From NCBI GenBank assembly GCA_044361595.1, contig JBIKIN010000006.1, positions 62,001 through 126,000 of the forward strand: a stretch of 64,000 bases of DNA, read 5' to 3'. The notes under the pieces are model-generated. The model was not told the DNA's origin, searched no databases, and saw only the letters and a list, made by a program, of their open reading frames with translations. Position numbers and translations under genes: made by a program. The DNA comes from Pseudopedobacter sp044361595 (lineage in GTDB: Bacteria > Bacteroidota > Bacteroidia > Sphingobacteriales > Sphingobacteriaceae). Positions 7,383-16,809 of this stretch are shown here, one piece after another (the first letter of the stretch is position 1; each line of letters starts with the position of its first letter).

Positions 7383-10118
7383 TTATTTGATATCTACTAA
7401 AATACCTGCAAAAATCATGCGACCTAATTGTGGACCACCCCAAATTTGCGTGTTATAAGAGTCGGTTAAATTTGTACCACCAATTTGAATGGTAGAATTT
7501 TGTTTTACAAACTTATAGCTTAAAGATGCGTCTAGCGTTCCAATGTTATTTACGGGTCCGTTATCAAAAGGGAACTCGTAAAAGAAACGTTCTTGCCATC
7601 TGTAATTAACACTATAGTTAATTTTCTTTTTCAACTCGCCATCTATACCTAAGTTAAATTTATTTTCGGGCGTGTTGTAGAAAGCTAAGAAACCAGCTGG
7701 TACATCACCAATTTTGTTATAACTGTAGTTACCACTAAAGTTTAATTCCTTTTTAAAGTTATAATTTAAACCTGCGCTTAAACCTTGAGTTGTTACTTCT
7801 TGAGTATTATTAAACCAAACTTGAATAATTCTGGTTGGACTTGTTGGGTCACTTAAGCGGTTTCTTAACTGAGTATCTGGACCTGGCGCTGCACCTACTG
7901 CTACAGCTAATTGCCCTACAGAAGGACGAGAGCCATCTGTATTTCCCACAAAAGGTTGTGCTCCAATAAAATTATTATACTTGCTATTGTAGTAAGCAAC
8001 ATCAAAGAATAACTTATCCATTAAAATAGTTTTGTAACCTACTTCAAAAGTATTTACTTGTTCTAAATCCAATTTATTAGCATTGTAGTTAAAGGCTGTT
8101 GAACCACCTGCAACGGCACCAATGTTAACCGCTGGATTACCCTGAGTTAATAAAGATGTTGAGTAACCTTGGAAGCCATTTCTTACGTTTCCTAGTAATA
8201 AAGCGCTACCAATATCTAATCTAATAAACTGATCTATTTGAGTAGGGCTTCTAAAGGCTGTACCGTAACTAGCTCTAAAGTTATTCTCTCTCTTTTCGCC
8301 AAAAGTATAAACTGCAGATGCTCTTGGAGAGAATTTAGAATCAAAGTTTTTGAAATTATCTAAACGACCAGCAACTTGAATTTTTAAAGCTTCTTTAAAG
8401 AATGTTTTAGCTGCTTGGCCATAAAAACCATATTCGTGGTTATCAATTCTTTCGCCACCTGGTGTGTCTTCAAACACAGCACCTTGAGAAGCTAAACCAA
8501 ACTTTCTGTAAGCACCACCCACAATTAAATCTACTGGTTTAAATTTAAAATTATACTGTCCGCTCACATCTGTCATGATAGAGTTTACAGGTAAACGAGA
8601 TCCAGCGGGCTGATTTAAATTGATATTAAAATTTCTTAAAGCGTTAAAACTCGGACTACCTTCTCTAGGCCATGTTGCATTTGCTGCGGCATAAGCTTGT
8701 ACTGGTGTTAAGCCTTGTTGCAAAGCACCTCCATAGGTCGTAAAAAATTGTTGAGTATGGCTAGTGTAAGGTTGACCAGTAGTTGGATTAATTGGTAAAG
8801 CTGGTAAACCTGCTGCTACAGGATTTAAAGTTGCCATTCTAGCACCTAAAAAGCTTAAATCGTAAGATTCGTTACCATTATCTTCTGTTCTATAACCACG
8901 TAAAAACCAATTATCACTTTTCAATTCTGCCTTAAATTGGTCTACATATAAGTTTTTTAAACGGTATCTACTTGTTGATTGATAAGTAGTTGTACCACCA
9001 GCTCTTTTATAATCTAAAGTAGCTTTTAATTTATCGGTAACTAAAAATGAAATACTTGGATTAATACGGTAAGCTGTAGTTTTGTTATCATCAGCAATTA
9101 AACCTGCTTCGGACCAACCTGGTGTATAAATCACTTCGTTTGGAATAATACTAGCGCCCGCTTGTGCGCTACTAACTTCTCCATAGATATTTAAAGCATC
9201 ATAACCAAAACCAGAACCCGCCTGATAGTTTTTTGCAGAAGTAATACGTTTTGGAGTAAAATTATTTGCCATCCAATCATCAGCTGTAAAATAAGAACCG
9301 TTGATTTTAAAAGCGACCTTTTCTCCTATTTTTGTAGCATATCTTAATTGTCCATCAAATAAACTTCTGTTACCACCTTTTAATTTTACCGATAAACCTT
9401 CGGTGTAAAACGGATCTTTAGAATTTGTTAATATTACCCCATTAAAAGCATTAGCACCATAAAGTGCAGATGCAGGTCCGTGTATAATTTCTACGTTACT
9501 AATATCAAGCTCGGCAACACCTAACATATTACCTGCATTTAAATTTAAACTAGGTACTTGAATATCAGCGTAATCTGCTAATTGAATAATTCTTTCTGAT
9601 TTTGGGCTATTAAAACCTCTGGTTGATACCGATGTTAAAAGCATAGAAGAACTATTGATATCTATACCTTGATATTTGCTCAAATTAGCATACAAATCTG
9701 TACCACCGCTGTTTAATAACTGCTTGCTACTTACCTTAGTTACCGTAACAGGAGCTTCTAAAATACGCTCCTCTACTCTAGAGGCAGATACAATTACTTC
9801 TCCAAAAGCTAACACTTTTTCTTCTAATTTGATGTTTAGTGTAGTACTTGGAGCACTTAACGAGATTTTTTGCGATTCGAAACCTAAGAAAGAGATTTCC
9901 AAAACTAATGGTGTACTACCAAAATTTAAATTTAAACCAAACTCCCCTTTTACATTGGTTGTGGTGCCTACAAATTTTCCTTGTAAAACAACACTAGCAC
10001 CAATAATTGGTTCGCCATCTTTTGTGGTGACTTTACCTTTTACATTTTGCGCAAATGATTGAAAGGCAAAAGACACAAGGCATAGCAATAGCATACCTAA
10101 TCGTATTAATTTTGTCAT
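7383..10118 (-). CDS. TonB-dependent outer-membrane receptor with CarboxypepD-like N-terminal domain
   Basis: The 911-aa protein has a signal peptide ending FAFQSFAQ, a carboxypeptidase-D regulatory-like domain (about 25-110), a plug domain with the GPASALYGANAFNGVI stretch (about 115-240), and a 22-strand-type barrel to the C-terminus. It imports a ligand across the outer membrane using TonB energy. It is not a clear SusC: it is shorter than usual and no SusD gene follows. It stands alone between an exopolysaccharide locus and manA, so the ligand is unknown. A perfect palindrome lies 31-48 bp upstream of its ATG and may be an operator. Confidence 0.9.
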   Translation of the reverse strand: MTKLIRLGMLLLCLVSFAFQSFAQNVKGKVTTKDGEPIIGASVVLQGKFVGTTTNVKGEFGLNLNFGSTPLVLEISFLGFESQKISLSAPSTTLNIKLEEKVLAFGEVIVSASRVEERILEAPVTVTKVSSKQLLNSGGTDLYANLSKYQGIDINSSSMLLTSVSTRGFNSPKSERIIQLADYADIQVPSLNLNAGNMLGVAELDISNVEIIHGPASALYGANAFNGVILTNSKDPFYTEGLSVKLKGGNRSLFDGQLRYATKIGEKVAFKINGSYFTADDWMANNFTPKRITSAKNYQAGSGFGYDALNIYGEVSSAQAGASIIPNEVIYTPGWSEAGLIADDNKTTAYRINPSISFLVTDKLKATLDYKRAGGTTTYQSTSRYRLKNLYVDQFKAELKSDNWFLRGYRTEDNGNESYDLSFLGARMATLNPVAAGLPALPINPTTGQPYTSHTQQFFTTYGGALQQGLTPVQAYAAANATWPREGSPSFNALRNFNINLNQPAGSRLPVNSIMTDVSGQYNFKFKPVDLIVGGAYRKFGLASQGAVFEDTPGGERIDNHEYGFYGQAAKTFFKEALKIQVAGRLDNFKNFDSKFSPRASAVYTFGEKRENNFRASYGTAFRSPTQIDQFIRLDIGSALLLGNVRNGFQGYSTSLLTQGNPAVNIGAVAGGSTAFNYNANKLDLEQVNTFEVGYKTILMDKLFFDVAYYNSKYNNFIGAQPFVGNTDGSRPSVGQLAVAVGAAPGPDTQLRNRLSDPTSPTRIIQVWFNNTQEVTTQGLSAGLNYNFKKELNFSGNYSYNKIGDVPAGFLAFYNTPENKFNLGIDGELKKKINYSVNYRWQERFFYEFPFDNGPVNNIGTLDASLSYKFVKQNSTIQIGGTNLTDSYNTQIWGGPQLGRMIFAGILVDIK

Positions 10119-10148
10119 TTAGAAATGTGTTTTAGTTATTAATTGGTT

Positions 10149-10166
10149 TACTATGTTTGCATAGTA
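10149..10166. promoter_or_regulatory. Palindrome upstream of the TonB receptor (candidate operator)
   Basis: TACTATG and CATAGTA form perfect 7-bp arms around TTTG, 31-48 bp before the receptor start in the gap between the divergent receptor and manA genes. The size and place suit a dimeric repressor site; no regulator gene is adjacent. Confidence 0.45.
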
Positions 10167-10354
10167 TTTTTAAAGTTATATTAAATAATTTGAATAGCAA
10201 AAAAGATTATCAATTTGATGAAAATATATTCGTTTAACGCTAGCTTTTTATTTAATTTATCATTTTTATTAATATTTTTTCTCTAAAAGAAATTTAACTT
10301 GCTTTATTATTGATGATAATATTTAATTAAATTGCACTTTTTAAAAAGTTAAAT

Positions 10355-11341
10355 ATGAATAATACTAAACTATACCCACTAAAATTTAATACAATTTTTA
10401 AGGATAAAATTTGGGGCGGCAATAAAATTAAAACAGTATTGGACAAAGATTTCTCGCCCTTATCTAATTGCGGAGAAACTTGGGAAATTTCTGGGGTAAA
10501 ATCTGATGTGTCTGTAATAGCAAACGGGCCACTTCATGGAATTTCATTAGCTCAATTACTAGATGATGAAAAAGCTAATTTGGTAGGTGAAAAAGTTTAT
10601 CAGCGTTTTGGAAATGAATTTCCATTATTAGTTAAATTTATTGATGCCAATGATGATTTATCTATACAAGTTCACCCTGATGATGAGCTAGCGAAAAAAC
10701 GCCATAATTCTTTTGGAAAAACAGAAATGTGGTACGTTATACAGGCAGATAAAGGAGCTTCTTTAATATCCGGATTTAACCAAGCTGTTGATGAAAATAA
10801 ATACTTAGAAAAATTTAACTCCGGTAAATTATCCGAAATATTAAATAAAGAGGAAGTTAAAAAAGATGATGTTTTCTTTTTGCCTGCCGGCAGGGTGCAT
10901 ACCATTGGTAAAGGATTATTAATAGCAGAGATTCAACAAACATCAGATATTACTTATAGAATCTACGATTTTGACCGTGTAGACGATAAAGGGAATAAAA
11001 GAGATTTACATGTAGAGGAGGCGCTTGCTGCAATAGATTATCAGTTTTATGATAACTATAAAACTCAGTATCAACCTCAAAAAAATGAAGTAGTTGAATT
11101 AGTGACTTGTCAATATTTTACAACCAATATTTTAGATTTCACAATAAACACCACTAAGGATTACACAAACCTAGATAGTTTTGTTATTCATGTTTGTTTA
11201 GAAGGATCATACATTTTAAAATACGGAATAGAAGAATTACCAGTGAATATGGGCGATTGCATTTTATTACCAGCAACTACTCATAAAGTAGAATTAGTAA
11301 CCAATACTGGTTTTAAAATTTTAGAAAGCTATATAGACTAA
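10355..11341 (+). CDS. manA: Mannose-6-phosphate isomerase, class I
   Basis: The 328-aa protein is a short, zinc-dependent cupin type I isomerase that interconverts mannose-6-phosphate and fructose-6-phosphate, supplying GDP-mannose precursors. Recognisable parts are FKDKIWGG at the N-terminus, the metal-binding LSIQVHPDDELA (His plus Gln), the KTEMWYVI stretch with its Glu, and FLPAGRVHTIGKG with the third ligand His. Length agrees with the short bacterial class. It stands alone, divergent from the TonB receptor. A 14-bp palindrome ACTTTTTAAAAAGT sits just before the start. Confidence 0.93.
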   Translation: MNNTKLYPLKFNTIFKDKIWGGNKIKTVLDKDFSPLSNCGETWEISGVKSDVSVIANGPLHGISLAQLLDDEKANLVGEKVYQRFGNEFPLLVKFIDANDDLSIQVHPDDELAKKRHNSFGKTEMWYVIQADKGASLISGFNQAVDENKYLEKFNSGKLSEILNKEEVKKDDVFFLPAGRVHTIGKGLLIAEIQQTSDITYRIYDFDRVDDKGNKRDLHVEEALAAIDYQFYDNYKTQYQPQKNEVVELVTCQYFTTNILDFTINTTKDYTNLDSFVIHVCLEGSYILKYGIEELPVNMGDCILLPATTHKVELVTNTGFKILESYID

Positions 11342-11376
11342 CTTATTTTTGGATTACTTTTTGTAATTAAACTATT

Positions 11377-12321
11377 ATGCTTAATTACATAGATGCAATT
11401 CTGTTAATTCTATTCTTTTTAATTATTTATCAGAATTATAGAATAGGCTTTTTGGAAAGTTTATTAGGTATTTTAATATTAGCTGTTAGTTTACTAGCAG
11501 CTTTTTATTTTTATTCCTATTTAGCTACAATTATTAACAATAATGTAGTTAAAATGGAAGAGCGCATATTGTACCCGCTATCTTTCTTTTTGATTTTCGT
11601 TACTTTTCAATTGTTGTTTAATTACATTATGATAAAAACAGTAAATCATACTTTATGTAAAAATCAAATAACAGGTATAATCCCAGGCTTAATTAAAGGA
11701 TACTTTATAACTGTACTCTTTTCTTTTTTATTTCTAAATATTCCAATTGAACCAAACCTTACTCAACATGCACAAGAAAGCTACTTTGCAAATTATTTAA
11801 CCAAATCTATTGAGTTTTTAGACCATAAAATTGCATCAGATTATAGCGAAGAATTTAAGCAGCAAATTAGTAATTTAAATATAGAGCCCGAAACCAATGA
11901 AACTGTTTATTTAAATTTCAAAGTTACTGATGCAGTCCCAAATGAAGAATTTGAAAACCATCTATTGGTTTTAGTGAATAAAGAACGTAGAAACACAGGC
12001 TTAAAGCCTTTGGCAAGAGATATAGCACTTAAAAAAGTAGCAAGAGCACATGCTAACGATATGCTTAAAAAAGGTTACTTTTCGCACATCAGTTTAAACT
12101 ATAAAACTCCATTTGATAGGATAAAAGAAGCTGGAATAAACTATAAAACCGCTGGCGAAAATTTAGCTTTCGCACAATCAGTAAAAATTGCCCACACAGG
12201 GTTAATGAACTCACCTGGTCATAAGGCTAATATATTAAATCCAAAATTTGGTAAAATAGGAATAGGAATTTTAGATGCTGGTATCCACGGCATCATGGTC
12301 ACTCAAAATTTTAAAGATTAA
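11377..12321 (+). CDS. CvpA family membrane domain fused to CAP/SCP domain
   Basis: The first 150 residues are a CvpA-type membrane domain with about four helices, starting NYIDAILLILFFLIIY. From about residue 190 a CAP (SCP/PR-1-like) domain follows, with LLVLVNKERRNTGLKPL, the active-site-type HANDM and GYFSHIS histidines, and AGENLA. The CAP domain should face the periplasm. CvpA proteins affect colicin V export and envelope integrity; CAP domains in bacteria bind or cleave envelope components. The start ATG is clear. Function of the fusion is inferred only from its domains. Confidence 0.85.
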   Translation: MLNYIDAILLILFFLIIYQNYRIGFLESLLGILILAVSLLAAFYFYSYLATIINNNVVKMEERILYPLSFFLIFVTFQLLFNYIMIKTVNHTLCKNQITGIIPGLIKGYFITVLFSFLFLNIPIEPNLTQHAQESYFANYLTKSIEFLDHKIASDYSEEFKQQISNLNIEPETNETVYLNFKVTDAVPNEEFENHLLVLVNKERRNTGLKPLARDIALKKVARAHANDMLKKGYFSHISLNYKTPFDRIKEAGINYKTAGENLAFAQSVKIAHTGLMNSPGHKANILNPKFGKIGIGILDAGIHGIMVTQNFKD

Positions 12322-12406
12322 ATTATTTGTTTTCTATTCACTATTTTAGTTGCCAATAAACTTGATTAAAATTCAAGAATCTTTAAACCTTTTCAAAATT
12401 TTATCA

Positions 12407-13423
12407 ATGAAAACAATCCTATCAATAGATGGCGGCGGTATAAAAGGAATTATACCAGGGATGGTTTTAGCAGAAATTGAAAATCGTTTAAAAATTAGAA
12501 CTGCCAACCCAGATGCTTATTTAGCAAATTATTTTGATTTCTTTGCAGGCACTAGCACTGGAGGTATTTTAACATGTTTATTAACCTGCCCTTCAAAAAC
12601 AGATCCATCAAAACCCAGGTTTTCGGCTAAAGAGGCACTTAACTTATATATAGAAAACGGAAGTAAAATATTTTCTTCAAAGGGATTAAAAAATATTTTA
12701 GCAAACATTGGCTGGGTAACAGAAAAATACGATGCTAAAGTTTTAGAAGATATTCTATTAACCTATTTTGAAGACGTAAAACTAAGTGAACTTATTAAAC
12801 CTAGCATAATTACAGCTTATAATATAGAACTTAGAAAAGCACATTTTTTTAGACAACAAGTAGCTAAAATTAGAGGCGATAGTAGAGACTTTTATGTCCG
12901 AGATGTTTGTAGAGCCACTTCTGCTGCACCAACTTATTTTAGTGTAGCCGAGATTTACTCTCTAGCTGGGGTTAGATACCCATTATTAGACGGAGGTATT
13001 TTTGCAACCAATCCTTCTTTAAGTGCATTTGTGGAAATTAAAAGATCGCCAAAAGAGTTAATTCCAAAAGATGTATACATTCTTTCTTTAGGGACAGGGG
13101 TATCAAAAAAGTCTTATGACAGTGATCAATTAAGAGATACCAAAGCTTTATTTGTTGTTCCTGCACTACTAGATATGATGATGAGTGGCGCTACAGAAAC
13201 TAGTCATTTTTATATGATGCAGATTTTCAATTTTTTGGGTATTCCTGATAATTATTTAAGATTAGAACCCGATAACTTACAAAGTGTAGAAGAAAATTTA
13301 GACGCCGCAAGCCCTAAAAACATTAAAAAATTAATGGCTTTAGCTGACAGAATGATTAGCAAAAAAAGCAAAGTTATAGACATAGTAGTAGATAATCTAA
13401 TAAAACTTAAAGAATCCAACTAA
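12407..13423 (+). CDS. Patatin-like phospholipase
   Basis: The 338-aa protein has the complete patatin fold signature: the oxyanion loop SIDGGGIKGIIPG, the nucleophile elbow GTSTGG (Ser of the Ser-Asp dyad) and the catalytic Asp in LLDGGIFATNPS. It should hydrolyse acyl chains from phospholipids or related lipids in the cytoplasm. I placed the start at ATG 12407, immediately before the first strand, rather than at the upstream in-frame TTG. The following methyltransferase starts right at its stop codon. No nucleotide cyclase is near, so a CBASS effector role is not supported. Confidence 0.88.
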   Translation: MKTILSIDGGGIKGIIPGMVLAEIENRLKIRTANPDAYLANYFDFFAGTSTGGILTCLLTCPSKTDPSKPRFSAKEALNLYIENGSKIFSSKGLKNILANIGWVTEKYDAKVLEDILLTYFEDVKLSELIKPSIITAYNIELRKAHFFRQQVAKIRGDSRDFYVRDVCRATSAAPTYFSVAEIYSLAGVRYPLLDGGIFATNPSLSAFVEIKRSPKELIPKDVYILSLGTGVSKKSYDSDQLRDTKALFVVPALLDMMMSGATETSHFYMMQIFNFLGIPDNYLRLEPDNLQSVEENLDAASPKNIKKLMALADRMISKKSKVIDIVVDNLIKLKESN

Positions 13424-14119
13424 TTGATAATAAAAGATATATACGGCAATTTTTTAAAAGATTATTATGCCGGTAATCATCAAATACAAGTTTTACTTCA
13501 TAACCACTACGGCCCTGCCGAAGATATGCCTGTAGAAATCTTTTTTAGAAAAGAAGAATACATGCCCGATATTGAAGTTTTTGCCCTCAACTTATGCAAA
13601 GGAAAAATTTTAGATATTGGAGCCGGCACTGGCGCACATTGTTTACTCTTACAAAAATTTGGCTACGATGCTACCGCATTAGAAATATCGCCCGGTGCAT
13701 GTGAAGTGATGAAAATGCGTGGCGTTAATAAAGTCATCAATACAGATGTGATGACTTTTGAGACCGAAAAATTTGACACCTTATTATTAATGATGAACGG
13801 CATAGGTTTTTGCCAGTATGAAGATAATTTGACGCCCTTTTTAAATCATGCAAAAAAACTACTAAAACCTAACGGACAAATCATATTCGATTCTTCTGAT
13901 GTAGCCTATTTATATGATGATGAACCGCCCGAAGAAGGCAGTTATTACGGCGAAGTAGATTACCAATACGAATACAACGGAAACAAAGGCGAATGGTTTT
14001 CGTGGCTTTACGCCGATGCTAAGCTCATGAACAAAGTGGCTAAAGAGTGTGGTTATAAAATGCAGGTGGTTTTTGAAGATGACGATGACCACTATTTGGG
14101 AATTCTTACCTTGATTTAG
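13424..14119 (+). CDS. Class I SAM-dependent methyltransferase
   Basis: The 231-aa protein carries a Rossmann methyltransferase core with motif I ILDIGAGTGAHCLLL and the acidic tip of strand 2 at ALEIS; motif IV is LLLMMNGIGF. The preceding MPVEIFFRKEEYMP is typical of a small-molecule methyltransferase subfamily, but the substrate is unknown. The reading frame opens with TTG directly after the patatin-like gene's TAA; the first internal ATG (at about residue 36) would cut into conserved sequence, so TTG is preferred. The contact with the lipase gene suggests translational coupling. Confidence 0.8.
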   Translation: MIIKDIYGNFLKDYYAGNHQIQVLLHNHYGPAEDMPVEIFFRKEEYMPDIEVFALNLCKGKILDIGAGTGAHCLLLQKFGYDATALEISPGACEVMKMRGVNKVINTDVMTFETEKFDTLLLMMNGIGFCQYEDNLTPFLNHAKKLLKPNGQIIFDSSDVAYLYDDEPPEEGSYYGEVDYQYEYNGNKGEWFSWLYADAKLMNKVAKECGYKMQVVFEDDDDHYLGILTLI

Positions 14120-14242
14120 ATTGAGAAAAGATTGTTAAATGGATATTTATGAAATCTTGATTCTTTTTTGATTTACAGTTAAAACTGCTCATTGCCGCAG
14201 AAGGCTAGTCACTTTTTTCCGCAAAAAGTAACCAAAAACTCT

Positions 14243-14309
14243 CCGCTGCGTTTGTTGCTACAAAGTTTCTGCAAGATGTTCTGTATTCAAATCGCAACAA
14301 ACAATGCGG
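14243..14309. repeat. Small inverted-repeat element containing a dispersed 31-bp word
   Basis: Imperfect 16-bp terminal arms of pattern CCGCnnnGTTTGTTGC face each other (perfect over the inner 9 bp: 14250-14258 and 14294-14302). Between them lies a 31-bp word (14260-14290, beginning ACAAAGTTTCTGCAAGATG) that recurs in opposite orientation at 17478-17509. It lies in the 238-bp gap between the convergent methyltransferase and beta-glucosidase genes. No coding potential is seen. Confidence 0.6.
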
Positions 14310-14357
14310 ATTTACCGGTTAATATTTGTTTGTGCTTCTGCTGAGTTAATAAACTCA

Positions 14358-15719
14358 TTATTGAGCCAAAAACTCCTGATACCAATACCCAGAATCTTTA
14401 ATAATTCGCTGCTGGGTTTCAAAATTGATATAAATTAAACCAAATCGAGGATGGTAACCTTCTGCCCATTCAAAATTATCGGTTAAAGTCCAAACAAAAT
14501 AGCCATCAACTTTTAAACCCTCCTTTTTTGCTCTTAAAACTTGCTTTAAATTATCTTGTATATATTGAGTTCTATCAACATCGTGAATATTTCCATTTTT
14601 CAAATCATCGGGAAAAGCAGCGCCATTTTCTGTAATCAATAGTCTTTTTATTTGTGGGTATTGATTAAACTGCTTAATCATTTGGTACATCGCCTCGGGA
14701 TAAACTTCCCACTTCATTTCTGTAAGTTTTACATTTCTTTCCTCTGCTTTTACTAAACTAGCGCTTACATAAGGAATCAACCAAGAGTTTTTAATAATCT
14801 CTCTAGTATAATTTTGTATCCCAATAAAATCAAAATCGAAACTTAAATTGGTATCATCTTCTGGCTTATGGTATTTTTTCAGTCCTTTTATAACGGGTAA
14901 GTCAACATCGGGATAACCCAAACCCAATAATGGCTCTATAAATAATCTGTTTAACAAAACATTAACTCTTTCTACTGCTTTAAAATCTCTTGATATGTTT
15001 CTGTAAGGTTGCAAATAAGAACAAGAAAATGTAACTCCAATATTTGCTTCCGAAACCTCTTGACGTAAAACTTTTGCTCCAGCAGCAATAGACAAAGTAA
15101 CGTGATGTATAGCGGGAAGGAAATTTTTAAGCCCACGTTTCCCCGGAGCGTGTAATCCTAAAAAATAGCCTGCACCTGTAAACACAACAGGTTCGTTCAT
15201 TACCATCCAATTTTTAACCCTATCCCCAAAGTTTTTTGCGCAAACACTTACAAATTCTTCAAACCAAGAAATTACATTTCTATTGGTCCAGCCACCTTTT
15301 TGCTCTAAAGCGTGTGGCAAATCCCAGTGGTAAAGCGTAATCCAAGGCACAACTCCTTGCGCTAAACAATAGTTGATTAAATTGTTATAATAGGATATTC
15401 CGGCTTCATTAATCTCTCCCGTTCCATTAGGCAATATGCGTGACCACGAGATTGAAAATCTAAAATTTGGGATATTGAGTTGCTTAACTAAGTCAATATC
15501 GATTTGGTAACGATTGTAAAAGTCACAAGCAATATTTCCGTTTTGATTGTCTTTTATTTTTCCTTTGGTATTAGTAAAAACATCCCAAATAGATAATCCT
15601 TTGCCATCTTGCTGGTAGCCCCCTTCAATTTGATAGGCAGCGACAGAAACTCCCCACTCAAAAGTAGGCCCAAAATCTTTCTTATTTAAAGAAATAAAAT
15701 CATCATGTTGTTCACTCAT
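14358..15719 (-). CDS. Glycoside hydrolase family 1 beta-glucosidase
   Basis: The 453-aa protein is a full-length GH1 TIM-barrel enzyme that releases terminal beta-linked glucose or galactose. The N-terminal FEWGVSVAAYQIEGG, the acid/base Glu in VMNEPVVF and the nucleophile Glu in LLITENGAAFPDD are all present, as is the late DNFEWAEGY stretch. I chose ATG at 15719 (MSEQHDD) over the TTG two codons upstream. There is no signal peptide, so it should act in the cytoplasm on imported oligosaccharides. It stands alone. Confidence 0.93.
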   Translation of the reverse strand: MSEQHDDFISLNKKDFGPTFEWGVSVAAYQIEGGYQQDGKGLSIWDVFTNTKGKIKDNQNGNIACDFYNRYQIDIDLVKQLNIPNFRFSISWSRILPNGTGEINEAGISYYNNLINYCLAQGVVPWITLYHWDLPHALEQKGGWTNRNVISWFEEFVSVCAKNFGDRVKNWMVMNEPVVFTGAGYFLGLHAPGKRGLKNFLPAIHHVTLSIAAGAKVLRQEVSEANIGVTFSCSYLQPYRNISRDFKAVERVNVLLNRLFIEPLLGLGYPDVDLPVIKGLKKYHKPEDDTNLSFDFDFIGIQNYTREIIKNSWLIPYVSASLVKAEERNVKLTEMKWEVYPEAMYQMIKQFNQYPQIKRLLITENGAAFPDDLKNGNIHDVDRTQYIQDNLKQVLRAKKEGLKVDGYFVWTLTDNFEWAEGYHPRFGLIYINFETQQRIIKDSGYWYQEFLAQ

Positions 15720-15995
15720 TAACAATAAGCCTAAAGCCGCAAATTACGTGGAATTACGCTTTTAGAAAAATATTAATGAGAAAACAAAGATTTCATCCTG
15801 TTTAAAAACAAAATTTCTTTGATTTTATTTAATACTGATTTTATAAATGATAGCATAATGTAAATCTTATTTTTAAAAATAGATTTCTAATTTTAACTTA
15901 ATGTTTACTAATCAATAAGTTTTAACCTTTCGCTATTACACTAATAAATATGCTAAATAGTTAACAATTACTTAGATTTGCGTTAAATTTTGAAT

Positions 15996-16574
15996 ATGAA
16001 AAATCTATTAAATTTTAAGGAAATTCTTTCAGTTTCGATGATTTTATTTGCCATTATTGATATTATTGGGGCAATCCCGATTATTATTGAGCTTAGAAAA
16101 AAAGCAGGCGGACATATTCAATCAGAAAAAGCCACTTTAGTTTCTTTAGTGCTAATGGTTACCTTTCTGTTTTTAGGACAAGGATTACTAAATATTATTG
16201 GTTTAGACGTCTCTTCTTTTGCCATTGCTGGTTCAATTGTCATTTTTATTATTGCAATGGAAATGGTTTTAGGTGTAAACTTTTTTAAAGAAGAAATTCC
16301 TGCAGCGGTTTCTATTGTTCCTTTAGCTTTTCCTTTAATTGCAGGAGCTGGAACTATGACTACTTTACTATCGTTAAAAGCTGAATACGACACCATAAAC
16401 ATACTATTTGGGATTGTAATTAATTTAATTTTCGTTTATATCGTTTTAAAAAACTCTTTAAGAATAGAAAAACTTTTTGGACCTACAGGCTTACACATTT
16501 TAAGAAAGGCTTTTGGAATAATTTTACTAGCCATTGCTATTAAGATGTTTAAAAACAATACTGGGTTAGGATAG
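15996..16574 (+). CDS. MarC family integral membrane protein
   Basis: The 192-aa protein has six predicted membrane helices and the family pattern: an early IIDIIGAIPI helix, the glycine-rich FAIAGSIVIFIIAMEMV and the IVPLAFPLIAGAGTMTTLL segment. MarC proteins (UPF0056) are inner-membrane proteins whose molecular function is not settled; the older link with multiple antibiotic resistance was not upheld. ATG 15996 is preferred over the TTG at 15990. A TAAATTTTG word ends 4 nt before that ATG and resembles a -7 box with one extra base. Confidence 0.88.
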   Translation: MKNLLNFKEILSVSMILFAIIDIIGAIPIIIELRKKAGGHIQSEKATLVSLVLMVTFLFLGQGLLNIIGLDVSSFAIAGSIVIFIIAMEMVLGVNFFKEEIPAAVSIVPLAFPLIAGAGTMTTLLSLKAEYDTINILFGIVINLIFVYIVLKNSLRIEKLFGPTGLHILRKAFGIILLAIAIKMFKNNTGLG

Positions 16575-16583
16575 AAAGGAAAG

Positions 16584-16667
16584 TGTCCGAGAGCAGATTC
16601 GAACTGCCACACCCTTAAGGGCGCCAGCCCCTCAAGCTGGTGCGTCTACCAATTTCGCCACCCGGAC
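16584..16667 (-). tRNA. tRNA-Leu (GAG)
   Basis: On the minus strand the sequence folds into a class II tRNA. The acceptor stem is GTCCGGG with CTCGGAC, the D-arm contains TGGTAGACGC, and the anticodon stem CCAGC/GCTGG holds the loop TTGAGGG (anticodon GAG). A long variable arm and the T-loop TTCGAAT follow, then discriminator A. CCA is not encoded. Confidence 0.95.
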
Positions 16668-16797
16668 AGTGAAGGGATGGCAAATATAGTTTTTATTTAG
16701 AAAATTAATAGTTGAGTTTTCTAATTTGATCATATTAAATAAGAAACTAATCACCTAACAAACCAACCACCTAACAAACTAATTAAGACTAAAACCT

Positions 16798-16805
16798 TAC
16801 CTTTG
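16798..16805 (+). promoter_or_regulatory. -7 box of engB, 4 nt before the ATG
   Basis: TACCTTTG is an exact match to TAnnTTTG and lies inside the longer AAAACCTTACCTTTGCA context also seen before ahcY (35731) and the J/KTSC gene (38582). Only 4 nt separate it from the ATG, implying a leaderless transcript. No TTTG is seen at the -33 position. Confidence 0.6.
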
Positions 16806-16809
16806 CAAA

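Noticed and set aside
7383..10118. SusC of a polysaccharide utilisation locus
   Set aside because: No SusD or hydrolase follows, and the protein is shorter than usual SusC; called only a TonB-dependent receptor.
12407..13423. Patatin-like lipase as a CBASS antiphage effector (CapV-like)
   Set aside because: No CD-NTase, HORMA/TRIP13 or other CBASS gene is near; neighbours are a CvpA-CAP gene and a methyltransferase.
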